DNA from: Lysobacteraceae bacterium
Lineage (GTDB): Bacteria; Pseudomonadota; Gammaproteobacteria; Xanthomonadales; Ahniellaceae
Direction: 5' to 3'
Assembly (NCBI GenBank): GCA_021299185.1
Contig: JAJTHZ010000014.1
Span: 1-63,492 of the forward strand
Length of the DNA: 63,492 nt
Below are positions 46,996 to 55,654 of the stretch, piece by piece. Each line of letters begins with the position of its first letter. Position 1 is the first letter of the stretch. A model generated the notes under the pieces. That model worked only from the letters and a program-made list of their open reading frames with translations. It did not search any database and was not told the DNA's origin. The position numbers and the translations under genes are program-made.

Positions 46996-48309
46996 TCACG
47001 GGGCGCGGGTCACCGCGGTCTCCGCCGAGGTCTCCGCCAGCCCCGCGCGCATCAGCAGCACGAACAGCACGATGCCGGGCAGGGCGGCGATCGTGGTCAG
47101 CAGGTAGAAGTTCACGTAACCCAGCACCTCGATCAGCGCGCCGGCCGAGGTGCCGGTGATGAGGCGGCCCACGATCGAAGCCGCGGCCGACAGCAGGGCG
47201 AACTGGGTGGCGGTGAACGACAGGTTGCACAGCGCCGACAGGTAGGCCACCACGACCACGCCACCGATGCCGCTGGCCACGTTCTCGAAGCCGATCGCGG
47301 CGGCCAGGCCGAGGTTGCTGTGGCCGTGCGCGGCCAGCAGGGCGAACGACGCGTTGCTGGCCGCCATCAGCACCAGGCTCACCAGCAGTGAGCGCTTTAG
47401 TCCCATGCCGGCGTACATCGCCCCGCCGATGAAGATGCCGACCAGGTAGGCGAAGAAGCCCACCCCGACATCCCAGGTCGCGATCTCCTGGTTGGTGTAG
47501 CCGAGGTCGTCGAGCAGCAGGCGCAAGGTCAACTGGCCCAGGGTGTCGCCGATCTTGTGCAGCAGCACGAACAGCAGCACCAGCCATGCGCCGCGGCGCA
47601 GGAAGAACTCCTTCAGCGGCGCGACGATCGCGTCCACGAAGCCCGGCAGGCGCGCATCGTGCGGCGCCTCGCGGTGGCGGGCGGGTTCGCCCAGCCACAG
47701 CGAGGCGGCCACCGCCGGCAGCACGAACAGCGCGCAGACGAGGTAGGCGACGGTCCAGTCGAACGACGCCGCGACCAGCAGCGCCAGCGCGCCCGCCGCT
47801 ACCGAGCCGATGCGCCAGCCGTACTGCGACATGCCGCTGCCGGTGCCCAACTGGTGCGGCTCCAGCGTCTCGATGCGGTAGGCGTCGATCACGATGTCGA
47901 AGGTCGCGCCCGCCACGCCGACCAGCACGGCGGCGATCGCGACCGTGCCCAGGCTCGCCTGCGGATCGGCCAGCGCGAGGAAGGCCACCGCGAGCGCCAC
48001 CATGGAAGCGGCCAGCCACAGCCACGAGCGGCGCTGGCCGTAGCGGCCGATCCACGGCAGGCGGTAGCGGTCCACCGCCGGCGCCCACAGGACCTTGAAG
48101 TTGTAGACCAGGAAGGCGAGCGAGAACGCGGTGACCGCGCGCTTGTCGATGCCGTCCTGCGCCAGCCGCGTGGTGAGGGTGGCGCCGATCATCGCGTAGG
48201 GGAAACCCGACGACATGCCGAGCAGCAGCGCGCCCAGCGGCGCGCGCTCGACATAGGGACGAAAGGCGGCGGGCAGGCGCGCGCGCCAGCCGGAGGCGGA
48301 CTCGGTCAT
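46996..48309 (-). CDS. ampG: AmpG-type muropeptide permease (MFS)
   Basis: 437 residues with about 12 membrane segments. Family features: APLGALLLGMSSGFPYAMIG at the start, a first loop with FKVLWAPAVDRYRLPWIG near 95-115 (MFS A-motif equivalent of AmpG), TFDIVIDAYRIETLEPHQLG, and LHKIGDTLGQLTLRLLLDDL in the second half. AmpG imports anhydro-muropeptides for cell-wall recycling, and in many bacteria affects AmpC induction. No ampR/ampC genes are near. The ATG at 48309 fits the usual N-terminus. Confidence 0.9.
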   Translation of the reverse strand: MTESASGWRARLPAAFRPYVERAPLGALLLGMSSGFPYAMIGATLTTRLAQDGIDKRAVTAFSLAFLVYNFKVLWAPAVDRYRLPWIGRYGQRRSWLWLAASMVALAVAFLALADPQASLGTVAIAAVLVGVAGATFDIVIDAYRIETLEPHQLGTGSGMSQYGWRIGSVAAGALALLVAASFDWTVAYLVCALFVLPAVAASLWLGEPARHREAPHDARLPGFVDAIVAPLKEFFLRRGAWLVLLFVLLHKIGDTLGQLTLRLLLDDLGYTNQEIATWDVGVGFFAYLVGIFIGGAMYAGMGLKRSLLVSLVLMAASNASFALLAAHGHSNLGLAAAIGFENVASGIGGVVVVAYLSALCNLSFTATQFALLSAAASIVGRLITGTSAGALIEVLGYVNFYLLTTIAALPGIVLFVLLMRAGLAETSAETAVTRAP

Positions 48310-48433
48310 GCGCGCATCCTACAGGCGCCCGCAGGCCGATTCGGGGCCGTGCGGTTGCAGCGTGACGGGGGTCGCTGGCGTCGCGGTGCGGCGCTGCTAG
48401 CATTCGACCCGGTGCTTCCCCGGACCGTGCGCC

Positions 48434-48724
48434 GTGCCTGATTTCCTGCTTCGCGGCATCGACAACGCCCTCGCCGAGCGGATCAAGAACATCGCCCGCG
48501 AGCGGAACTGGTCGATCAACGACGTGATCCTCTCGCTGGTCCGGCGCGGCCTGGGCGAGGGCGAGGAGTTCCCGGTCTAACCGACCGCGCGCGACATCGC
48601 GCACCTCGGCGGCACCTGGAAGCCGGACGAAAGCGACGCCTTCCGCAAGGCGCTGGAAGCGTTCGAACGCCTGCCCGAGAGCGACACCCCGTTCGGCAGC
48701 GGCCGGCGTCCCGGCAAGCCCTGA
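48434..48724 (+). pseudogene. Ribbon-helix-helix-like small protein with internal stop
   Basis: From a GTG at 48434 the frame reads VPDFLLRGIDNALAERIKNI and ARERNWSINDVILSLVRRGL, which has the strand-helix-helix layout of Arc/FitA-type DNA-binding antitoxins. It meets TAA at 48578-48580. The same frame then continues with a protein-like sequence (DIAHLGGTWKPDESDAFRKA, LEAFERLPES) to a TGA at 48722-48724. The simplest reading is one protein of about 96 residues split by a single stop codon. The first 48 residues alone still hold the whole RHH fold and might bind DNA. No toxin gene is adjacent. Confidence 0.6.
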
Positions 48725-49087
48725 GCGGCGCGCGTCGGGCAGCCCCCGACCGCCGTTCATGTGCGGGTTCAGGCGATTCCGGGTACAGTGCCCGGGCTCG
48801 CTGCGGTTCCGTGCAGGATTTCCCATCGGAAGCCGAGCGCCATTCGACCCCGTGTCGCGCGGCGCGCAGCCCCAGGCCCCAGGCGGTCGCGATCCCGATG
48901 GATGCGCGTCCCGCCGGCCCCGCCGCCCGGCGGTCCCAACGAGCCGGAACCTAGGCCGCCAGCCGGCGGCATCCGACCATCGATTCGCCTGCAGCGCGGT
49001 TTCCCCGCAGTTTCGCGGGGGCGGGAACGCTCCGGGAGAAAGCCACGCGTGGGGTCATGCCCGCGCCGTGGTCACAGGAGCTTTGCC
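48725..49087 (+). promoter_or_regulatory. Long leader region of rhlE
   Basis: 363 bp without a convincing gene. It contains a small hairpin, CCCCGC then AGTTTC then GCGGGG, at 49003-49020, followed by the Shine-Dalgarno AGGAG at 49076-49080. DEAD-box helicase genes often have long, structured 5' leaders; whether this one is transcribed with rhlE is not shown by sequence. Confidence 0.4.
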
Positions 49088-50509
49088 ATGACCTTCGAAA
49101 CCCTCGGGCTTTCGCCCGCCCTGCTGCGCGCCCTTTCGCAAGAGGGCTACACCGAACCCACCCCCGTCCAGCGCGAGGCGATCCCGCTGGTGCTGGCGGG
49201 CCACGACCTGCTCGCCGGCGCGCAGACCGGCACCGGCAAGACGGCGGCGTTCTCGCTGCCGCTGCTGCATCGCCTGTACCCGGACGGCAAGCGCCCGCCG
49301 GACGCCAAGCGCTTCCGCGCGCTGGTGCTGACCCCGACCCGCGAACTCGCAGCCCAGGTGCACGACAGCATCCGCGCCTACGGCCGCTTCTGCGGCGTCA
49401 GCAGCACGGTGGTGTTCGGTGGCGTCGGCATGGGCCCGCAGATCGATGCCCTGCGGCGCGGCGTCGACATCCTGGTCGCCACCCCGGGCCGCCTGATCGA
49501 CCACCTCGAGCGGCGCGGCGTCGACCTCGGCCACGTCGAGGCGCTGGTGCTGGACGAAGCCGACCGCATGCTCGACATGGGCTTCCTGCCGCAGTTGAAG
49601 CGCATCCTCGCCGTGCTGCCCAAGCAGCGCCGGCAGACCCTGCTGTTCTCGGCCACCTTCTCCGATCCGATCAAGGACCTCGCGCGGCAGTTCATGCGCG
49701 AGCCGGTGGAGGTGCAGGTCGCGCGCCGCAACAGCGCGGCGACCGCGATCGAGCACCGCGTCCACCCGGTCGATTCGGCGCGCAAGAAGGACCTGCTGCT
49801 GCACCTGCTGGCCGCCGACAGCCGCCGCCAGACCCTGGTCTTCTCGCGCACCAAGCACGGCGCGGACAAGCTGGTGAAGCACCTCGTGCAGTTCGGCGTG
49901 CGTGCCGCGGCGATCCACGGCAACAAGAGCCAGGGCGCGCGCACGCGCGCGCTGGGCGACTTCAAGACCGGCGCGATCACCGTGCTGGTGGCCACCGACA
50001 TCGCCGCGCGCGGGATCGACATCGACCAGCTGCCGCTGGTGATCAACCACGACCTGCCGATGGTCGCGGAAGACTACGTGCATCGCATCGGCCGCACCGG
50101 CCGCAACGGTTCCGATGGCCAGGCGGTATCGCTGGTCAGCCACGACGAGACGGGCCTGCTGCGCGACATCCAGCGCCTGCTGGGGCGCGAGATCCCGCTC
50201 GAGCCGGTGGCGGGCTACGAACCGTCGAGCCCGCTCCAGTTGAGCTGCGCGGCGGGCAACGCACGGCCGGTGCAGAAGCCGCAGCAGCGCGGCCAGCGCC
50301 CGGCCGGTCGCGGCGGCCAGCCCGCGGGTCGGCCCGCGCACGCCAAGCCCGGCCACGGCTCGGGCAAGCCGTCGCATGGCAAGGGCAAGCCGGGCGCCTC
50401 GCGCGGCGCGCACGGCGGCGGACGCCCGCGGTTGACCGACGATGGTCGGCCGGGTCGGCGGGACGCCGGCGCCGCGTCCGCGCCGAAGCCGATGACCTGG
50501 GGTCGCTGA
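49088..50509 (+). CDS. rhlE: DEAD-box RNA helicase RhlE
   Basis: 473 residues. Helicase motifs in order: Q motif (FETLGLSPALLRALSQEGY, PTPVQREAIP), motif I AQTGTGKT near 47, Ia TPTRELA, Ib TPGRLIDHL, motif II DEAD near 158, motif III SATFS near 192, motif IV LVFSRT, motif V ATDIAARGIDI and motif VI HRIGRTGRNG near 338. After about residue 380 there is a Gly/Lys/Arg/Pro-rich disordered tail, as in RhlE proteins. It unwinds RNA in ribosome assembly and RNA decay. AGGAG lies 7 bp before the ATG. Confidence 0.95.
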   Translation: MTFETLGLSPALLRALSQEGYTEPTPVQREAIPLVLAGHDLLAGAQTGTGKTAAFSLPLLHRLYPDGKRPPDAKRFRALVLTPTRELAAQVHDSIRAYGRFCGVSSTVVFGGVGMGPQIDALRRGVDILVATPGRLIDHLERRGVDLGHVEALVLDEADRMLDMGFLPQLKRILAVLPKQRRQTLLFSATFSDPIKDLARQFMREPVEVQVARRNSAATAIEHRVHPVDSARKKDLLLHLLAADSRRQTLVFSRTKHGADKLVKHLVQFGVRAAAIHGNKSQGARTRALGDFKTGAITVLVATDIAARGIDIDQLPLVINHDLPMVAEDYVHRIGRTGRNGSDGQAVSLVSHDETGLLRDIQRLLGREIPLEPVAGYEPSSPLQLSCAAGNARPVQKPQQRGQRPAGRGGQPAGRPAHAKPGHGSGKPSHGKGKPGASRGAHGGGRPRLTDDGRPGRRDAGAASAPKPMTWGR

Positions 50510-50583
50510 GCAGGCGCCCCGGGGACCATTGCTGCCGGCGCCAGTCGCAAGCAGATCGCCCCGCCGGCGACGGTCGCAAGCCG

Positions 50584-50794
50584 ATCGCCGGCAGAGCCGG
50601 CTCCCACAAGGTGACCGCTGTCGCGGCGCCCGCCTGGGAGCCGCTTCAGCGGCGACATCCTCAGTCGCGCAACCCGCCTGTGGGAGCCGCTTCAGCGGCG
50701 ACCGCCTCAGTCGTGCAACCCGCCTGTGGGAGCCGCCTCAGCGGCGACGTCCTCGGTCGCCACGCCTGCGCAAGGACGTCCCTTCAGCGGCGAC
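50584..50794. repeat. REP-type repeats after rhlE
   Basis: Three direct copies of TGGGAGCCGCTTCAGCGGCG (50635, 50681 and 50727; exact 46-bp period, third with one change), an inverted copy near 50584-50610, and a truncated copy at 50781-50794. Each copy is itself partly palindromic. The last, truncated copy overlaps the end of thiE and supplies its stop codon. Confidence 0.85.
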
Positions 50795-51449
50795 CGCCCG
50801 GCGCGGACATCGCCGGCGGCGCATCGAACAGCGCAGCGATGCGACGCGCCTCCGCCTGCGGATCCTCGGCTGTGGCCAGCGCACCGACCACCGCCAGCAG
50901 GTCGGCACCGGCGTCCACCAGCGGTGCGGCGTTGTCCGCCGTGATGCCGCCGATCGCGACCCGGGGGCGGCCGAGGGCCGCGGCGTCGCGCAGCAGCGCA
51001 GGGGTCGCGCGGCGCGTGGTGGCCTTGGTCGCGGTGGGGAAGAACGCCCCGAAGGCGAGATAGTCCGCGCCCGCCGCGGCCAGCGCGCGGGCACGGGCGA
51101 GGTCGTCGTAGCAGGACACGCCCACGATCGCGGCGGCACCGAGCACGGCGCGCGCCTCGGCGGGCGTCGCGTCGTGCTCGCCGAGGTGCACGCCGGCGGC
51201 GCCCACCGCGGCGGCCAGCGCCACGTCGTCATTCACCAGCAGCGGTACGCCGCGCGCCGCGCACAGTGCCTGCAGCGCCGCCGCCTGCTCGCGCCGGCGG
51301 CCGGGCGCGGCGGACTTGTCGCGGTACTGCACCAGCACCGCGCCACCGGCCAGCACCGCCGCGGCGCGTCGCAAAAGGGCCGCCGTATCGGCCGTTTCCG
51401 GCGTGATCCAGTACAGGCCGCGCTGCCAGCGCACGGGGTCGTCGCTCAT
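50784..51449 (-). CDS. thiE: Thiamine-phosphate synthase
   Basis: 221 residues, TIM-barrel enzyme joining the thiazole and pyrimidine halves of thiamine. Signatures: GLYWITPE at the start, [10 protein letters not shown] near 40, [37 protein letters not shown] near 140 and [20 protein letters not shown] near 170-190. All expected phosphate- and pyrimidine-binding positions are seen. It is divergent from rubredoxin (62 bp apart). The C-terminal RR and stop are read from a truncated REP element. Confidence 0.94.
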   Translation of the reverse strand: MSDDPVRWQRGLYWITPETADTAALLRRAAAVLAGGAVLVQYRDKSAAPGRRREQAAALQALCAARGVPLLVNDDVALAAAVGAAGVHLGEHDATPAEARAVLGAAAIVGVSCYDDLARARALAAAGADYLAFGAFFPTATKATTRRATPALLRDAAALGRPRVAIGGITADNAAPLVDAGADLLAVVGALATAEDPQAEARRIAALFDAPPAMSAPGGRR

Positions 51450-51511
51450 CGTTTGGCCGTCGGGTCCGGGCCTGCCAGAATACGGCGGTTGCCCCTGTCC
51501 CGAGCATTCCC

Positions 51512-51712
51512 ATGAGCACTGCGAACGCGGGCCCCGACGGGCGCCCCTGGCGGACCTTCATGTGCGTGGTCTGCGGCTTCATCTACAAGGAAGCCGAAGG
51601 CTGGCCCAACGACGGCGTCGCCGCCGGCACGCGCTGGGAGGACATCCCCGACACCTGGACCTGCCCCGACTGCGGCGTGTCGAAATCCGACTTCGAGATG
51701 GTCGAGGTCTGA
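51512..51712 (+). CDS. Rubredoxin
   Basis: 66 residues with the two iron-binding pairs CVVCGF (near 18-21) and CPDCGV (near 51-54) and the conserved WxxIPDTWxCPDCG region ([14 protein letters not shown]). A single-iron electron carrier in the cytoplasm. It has a 15-residue N-terminal extension before the core. The neighbour across the divergent promoter is thiE; downstream is the tandem REP array. Confidence 0.96.
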   Translation: MSTANAGPDGRPWRTFMCVVCGFIYKEAEGWPNDGVAAGTRWEDIPDTWTCPDCGVSKSDFEMVEV

Positions 51713-51750
51713 GCGGCGCCCGGCGCGGCCTCCGTCGCCGCGGGTGCCGA

Positions 51751-52300
51751 TGTAGGAGCGCGCTTGCGCGCGATCGCACCATCGAATCGCGCGGCGGGCT
51801 TGGAGGGGGTGGTCGCCCGCAAGCGGGCTGCTACGCGCGCGCGGCCTTTCGTCGCCGCGGTTGGATGTAGGAGCGCGCTTGCGCGCGATCGCAGCATCGC
51901 GACGTGGGGCGGGCGTGGAGGGGGCGGTCGCCCGCAAGCGGGCTCCTACGCGCGCGGCCCCTCGTCGCCGCGGTTGGATGTAGGAGCGCGCTTGCGCGCG
52001 ATCGCAGCATCGCGACGTGGGGCGGGCGTGGAGGGGATAGTCGCCCGCAAGCGGGCTCCTACGCGCGCGCGGCCTTTCGTCGCCGCGGTTGGATGTAGGA
52101 GCGCGCTTGCGCGCGATCGCAGCATCGCGACGTGCGGCGGGCGTGGAGGGGATGGTCGCCCGCAAGCGGGCTCCTACGCGCGCGCGGCCCCTCGTCGCCG
52201 CGGTTGGATGTAGGAGCGCGCTCGCGCGAGACCGCAGCATCGAACCACGCGGCAGGCGTGGCGGTCACGGCCGCCCGCACGCATTCATCCCGCGCCGCGG
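51751..52300. repeat. Tandem array of REP pairs, 115-bp period
   Basis: Five units begin with TGTAGGAGCGCGCTTGCGCG or close variants at 51751, 51866, 51979, 52094 and 52209, spaced 115, 113, 115 and 115 bp. Within units 1-4 a second, inverted REP (CGCCCGCAAGCGGGCTCCTA) lies about 70 bp on. The fifth unit is diverged and lacks the second element. This fills the whole gap between rubredoxin and the convergent SirB1-type gene, which otherwise holds no gene. Confidence 0.92.
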
Positions 52301-52303
52301 TGG

Positions 52304-53155
52304 CTAGTTGACGCGCCCCTTCTCGCGCGCCGACTGCAGCATGACCTCGCGCACCTTGCGCGCGTCGTCGGGCGGCGGGACCTGGGCGAGGTAGGCCGAC
52401 AGGTCCTCGCGCGCGGCCGCCACGTGGCCCACGCGCAGGTAGAGCAGGCCGCGGTCGCGGCGCTCCTCGGGTTGCGCGGGGTCGAGCGTCAGCAGGCGGT
52501 CGGCGCAGCGCAGGGCGCGCGCCCAGTCCTCCTTCTCCGCATACAGCGCCTTCAGATTGCGCAGCATGCGGGTCAGGATCGCGCGCTTGCTGGCCGGCGC
52601 GAGCAGCATCGAGAGCTGGTCGTCGTGGATGTCCTGGTCGCCCACGTGCGGCTTGGCGCGCGTCTTGAGCTCCTGCGCGTCGATCGAGCGCCCGCGGCTG
52701 AACGGATCGAGCACCAGCAGCCCGCCGTCGACCGGCAGCGAGACCAGAAAGTGGCCGGGGAAGGACACGCCCTGCAGCGGCAGGCCGGCGCGCTGCGCGA
52801 TGTCCATCTGCACCACGCCGAGGCTGATCGGAATGCCGAGCCGGCGGTCCAGCACCTCGTTGAGGTAGGAGTTGCGCGGGTCGTAGTAGTCCTGCTGGTT
52901 GCCGCTCATGCCGAGTTCGTCGAACACCAGCGCGTTGAGCGCGCGCAGTCCCTGCATCGGGTCGCCGTCGCCGGCGCCGCGCAGGCGCTCGCTCCACGCG
53001 GCGATGCGCTGCTCGTAGGCGTCGATGTCGAGGTCGGGGTACTCGTCGCGCGCGATGGTGAGCGCGGCCCACACGAGGGGGATGTCGTCATCCTGCGCGG
53101 TGCGCAGGAATTCCCAGGCGCGCTCGGGCGCCGGCCGGGGCAGGTGGCTGTCCAC
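52304..53155 (-). CDS. SirB1-type transglutaminase-like protein with TPR
   Basis: 283 residues from a GTG at 53155 (VDSHLPRPAPERAWEFLRTA); the frame is open further upstream, but those codons are Arg-rich and unlike the family. The SirB1/transglutaminase-like core 2 domain includes LNALVFDELGMSGNQQDYYD, NSYLNEVLDRRLGIPISLGV and FPGHFLVSLP. A TPR-like C-terminal part follows (EDWARALRCADRLLTLDPAQ, GHVAAAREDLSAYLA). The catalytic Cys of true transglutaminases is not apparent, as in most SirB1 proteins. Function unknown; it is widespread and usually single-copy. Confidence 0.85.
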   Translation of the reverse strand: MDSHLPRPAPERAWEFLRTAQDDDIPLVWAALTIARDEYPDLDIDAYEQRIAAWSERLRGAGDGDPMQGLRALNALVFDELGMSGNQQDYYDPRNSYLNEVLDRRLGIPISLGVVQMDIAQRAGLPLQGVSFPGHFLVSLPVDGGLLVLDPFSRGRSIDAQELKTRAKPHVGDQDIHDDQLSMLLAPASKRAILTRMLRNLKALYAEKEDWARALRCADRLLTLDPAQPEERRDRGLLYLRVGHVAAAREDLSAYLAQVPPPDDARKVREVMLQSAREKGRVN

Positions 53156-53324
53156 GACCCCTTCATAGGGCGGAATCGGCCCCGAATCAAGCAACGTCGC
53201 GTGACGACGGCGCTGCCCGCGCAGCCGCCCGCGCCGCCCGCGATCCGCCCCCTGTGCGTCATCACGCGGTCGCCACCGGCTGGTCCACTGGAAGCCATGG
53301 GGCATCCCGCCCCGGACGAGGACG

Positions 53325-53516
53325 ATGATGGCGATGCAGGTGTTCGTGCCGATGCCCGACGAGGGTTTCGACGCGCAGGCCCTGGCGGGCGTGCGGCTGG
53401 TGCCGTACCGCGCCGGGATGGCCCTGTGGGCGAGCGTGGCGGCCGCCGCGCGGGCGGCCGCGCCGCCGCCTACGGCGCCAGCGCCGCCGGCAGTTCCAGC
53501 GGATCGCCTTCCCTGA
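53325..53516 (+). CDS. Possible small protein, 63 residues
   Basis: Reads MMAMQVFVPMPDEGFDAQAL and continues into an Ala/Pro-rich tail that overlaps the convergent DUF192 gene by 47 bp. The first 30 residues look protein-like (VRLVPYRAGMALW); the tail looks like a chance reading of GC-rich DNA. GAGG lies before the ATG. No family recognised. Confidence 0.35.
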   Translation: MMAMQVFVPMPDEGFDAQALAGVRLVPYRAGMALWASVAAAARAAAPPPTAPAPPAVPADRLP

Positions 53517-53928
53517 GGTCGAGCGCGCGGCCGACGCCGGCGCCCAGTTCCAGCACGTAGCGCGCCGGGCGCTTGCTGTCGTAGGTCGGGCAGGTCGCCG
53601 CGCGGCAGGGCGGGGCGCCGTAGTGGCCGTTGATGAAGCGGCCCTGGCCGTCGAAATACAGGATATCCAGCGCGATCTCGCAGTTGCGCATCCAGAACGA
53701 CTGCGGCTGCACCTGCGCGTACACGAACAGCATGCCGTGGTCGCGCGCGAGTTCGCGGCGGAACATCAGGCCGCGCGCCTGCTCCTCCAGGGTGTCGGCG
53801 ATCTCGACCTTGAAGCGCTCGCCCTTGAGCCCGACATCGGGCAGCGCCGCCTCGCCGGCGCAGCCGGCCAGCGGCAGCGCGACCAGCGCGCCCAGCAGCA
53901 GCGCGATGAGCCGGCGCGCGGCGTTCAT
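53470..53928 (-). CDS. DUF192 lipoprotein
   Basis: 152 residues. A lipoprotein signal with lipobox LAGC at about residues 20-23 (VALPLAGCAGEA) is followed by a DUF192 domain: ADTLEEQARGLMFRRELARD, GMLFVYAQVQPQSFWMRNCE and ALDILYFDGQGRFIN. These carry the usual Glu-Arg-Gly-Leu-Met and Phe-Trp-Met-Arg-Asn signatures. Members are exported and of unknown function. The start overlaps the stop of the PilZ gene by 4 bp (ATGA), so the two are translationally coupled. Confidence 0.92.
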   Translation of the reverse strand: MNAARRLIALLLGALVALPLAGCAGEAALPDVGLKGERFKVEIADTLEEQARGLMFRRELARDHGMLFVYAQVQPQSFWMRNCEIALDILYFDGQGRFINGHYGAPPCRAATCPTYDSKRPARYVLELGAGVGRALDLREGDPLELPAALAP

Positions 53929-54281
53929 CGCGCCCCCGACTGGCGCTGGAGGCGCTCGAACTGCTCGATGATCCCGGCCAGCACGCCGAAGTCGGAGGGC
54001 GGCATGTCGACGAACTCGAGGCCCAGCCAGCCGGGTTCGGCGTGCACCAGCTTGACCTCGGCCTTGAACGGGTTGCCCTGGCCGATGGTCAGGGTGATCG
54101 GGAAGCGCCCCTCGCGGGCGCCATCGAACCGCTCCGGTCGGGTCAGCTTCAGGCCGTTCAGCGACAGGTCCAGCACCAGGGCGCGGAAGTCCTTGCGCCC
54201 GGCGCGCAGGGTGGCGCTGCCGGCCGTGCGGAAGCGCGGTTCGAGGCGGCGGTCGTCGTGCAGATCGGCCATGGTCGACAT
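53925..54281 (-). CDS. PilZ domain protein (c-di-GMP binding)
   Basis: 118 residues. The PilZ signature is present: RRLEPRFRT (RxxxR) near residues 11-19 and [10 protein letters not shown] (D/NxSxxG) near 38-47. These residues contact cyclic di-GMP in characterised PilZ domains. A short helical C-terminus follows ([17 protein letters not shown]). It probably acts as a receptor or adaptor in motility or surface regulation; the partner is not identifiable here. It is upstream of, and coupled to, the DUF192 gene. Confidence 0.93.
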   Translation of the reverse strand: MSTMADLHDDRRLEPRFRTAGSATLRAGRKDFRALVLDLSLNGLKLTRPERFDGAREGRFPITLTIGQGNPFKAEVKLVHAEPGWLGLEFVDMPPSDFGVLAGIIEQFERLQRQSGAR

Positions 54282-54475
54282 CTCCGCGGAAGGTCAACAA
54301 CTGTAACACGCGTCGGCTGGTTGGTACCGCCGGTCGGCGGGCCGGCATCCTTGTCGGTCGCAGGCGAAGGCGGCGTCATGGCGCCCGGCCGACGCGCGGA
54401 CTTGCCAGCCCGCGCGCGGGCAGATATTCTCTCGCGCCTTTTCCGCCCCATTTCCCTTCCGGGGAGCCCAAGATC

Positions 54476-54910
54476 ATGAAAACGGTCAGCGCCAAGAACG
54501 AGACCGTCCAGCGCGACTGGTATCTGGTGGACGCGTCCAACAAGACGCTCGGCCGCCTTGCCACCGAACTGGCCCGCCGCCTGCGCGGCAAGCACAAGCC
54601 CATCTACACGCCGCACGTCGACACCGGCGACTACCTCGTGGTGGTCAACGCCGAGAAGATCGCGGTCACGGGCAACAAGCTGCAGGACAAGCTGTACCAC
54701 CGCACCACGGGGTACATCGGCAACCTGAAGACCACCAACCTGCGCGACCTGCTGGCCTCGCATCCCGAGCGCGCGATCGAGATCGCGGTCAAGGGCATGC
54801 TGCCGAAGAACCCGCTCGGCCGCGCGATGTTCAAGAAGCTCAAGGTCTACAAGGGCTCCGAGCACCCGCACGCGGCGCAGCAGCCGCAGGCGCTCGAGAT
54901 CAAGGCCTGA
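54476..54910 (+). CDS. rplM: 50S ribosomal protein L13
   Basis: 144 residues, full length. Typical signatures: [52 protein letters not shown] and [27 protein letters not shown]-type sequence lies about 10 bp before the ATG. It forms the usual rplM-rpsI pair with the next gene, 14 bp downstream. Confidence 0.98.
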   Translation: MKTVSAKNETVQRDWYLVDASNKTLGRLATELARRLRGKHKPIYTPHVDTGDYLVVVNAEKIAVTGNKLQDKLYHRTTGYIGNLKTTNLRDLLASHPERAIEIAVKGMLPKNPLGRAMFKKLKVYKGSEHPHAAQQPQALEIKA

Positions 54911-54924
54911 CCCAGGAAACCGAC

Positions 54925-55320
54925 ATGGCGACCACGCAGAACAACTACGGCACCGGCCGTCGCAAGTCCTCCGCCGCGCGCGTCTTCCTGCGCCCGGGCA
55001 AGGGCCAGATCGTCGTCAACGGCCGCTCGCTCGACACCTTCTTCGGCCGCGAGACCTCGCGCATGATCGTCCGCCAGCCGCTGGAACTGACCAAGACCAG
55101 CGACAAGTTCGACGTCCTGGTGACGGTGGAAGGCGGCGGCATGACCGGCCAGGCCGGCGCGATCCGCCTCGGCATCGCGCGCGCGCTGGTCGACTACGAC
55201 GACACCCTGAAGTCGCCGCTGCGCAAGGCCGGCTTCATGACCCGCGACGCCCGCGAGGTCGAGCGCAAGAAGGTCGGCCTGCACAAGGCCCGCCGCGCGA
55301 CGCAGTACTCGAAGCGCTAA
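54925..55320 (+). CDS. rpsI: 30S ribosomal protein S9
   Basis: 131 residues, full length. It begins with the family motif [20 protein letters not shown] and ends with the basic tail RRATQYSKR that reaches the decoding centre. GGAAACC precedes the ATG. It is cotranscribed with rplM. Confidence 0.98.
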   Translation: MATTQNNYGTGRRKSSAARVFLRPGKGQIVVNGRSLDTFFGRETSRMIVRQPLELTKTSDKFDVLVTVEGGGMTGQAGAIRLGIARALVDYDDTLKSPLRKAGFMTRDAREVERKKVGLHKARRATQYSKR

Positions 55321-55389
55321 AGCAAACTGGGTTTCCTGCGCCGGCGCCGCCGGCGCCCGCGGTCAGAGCGCGGACCCACGACTTTCCCC

Positions 55390-55463
55390 TGGGGGATCGT
55401 CTAATGGTAGGACTGCAGACTCTGACTCTGCCTATCTAGGTTCGAATCCTAGTCCCCCAGCCA
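55390..55463 (+). tRNA. tRNA-Gln (anticodon CTG)
   Basis: 74 nt with encoded CCA. The acceptor stem TGGGGGA pairs with TCCCCCA; the D-loop contains AATGGTAGGA; the anticodon stem GCAGA/TCTGC encloses loop CTCTGAC, giving anticodon CTG. The T-arm contains GGTTCGAATCC. The discriminator base is G, as in tRNA-Gln. Confidence 0.95.
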
Positions 55464-55471
55464 GTACCCGG

Positions 55472-55500
55472 AGGCCCGCGAAAGCGGGCCTTCGTTTTTT
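55472..55500 (+). terminator. Rho-independent terminator after tRNA-Gln
   Basis: AGGCCCGC, loop GAAA, GCGGGCCT, then TCG and six T residues. A strong intrinsic terminator. Confidence 0.93.
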
Positions 55501-55654
55501 GTTGCGGTCAGTGGCCACTCGCGGCGCTGCTATGGCATCGCCCCGTTGATAGCCTCATTCGGCTAGTCTGACGCCAGTCCGAAGTCGCCCCGTGTGAGAC
55601 CACAGGCGCCTAGCTTCGGCGCAGTTTGGAGCAGCCAATCGATAGGCTAGCGAC

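Noticed and set aside
51751-52300. CRISPR array
   Set aside because: The 115-bp units are near-identical throughout, with internal inverted REPs. There are no short repeats separated by unique spacers, and no cas genes.
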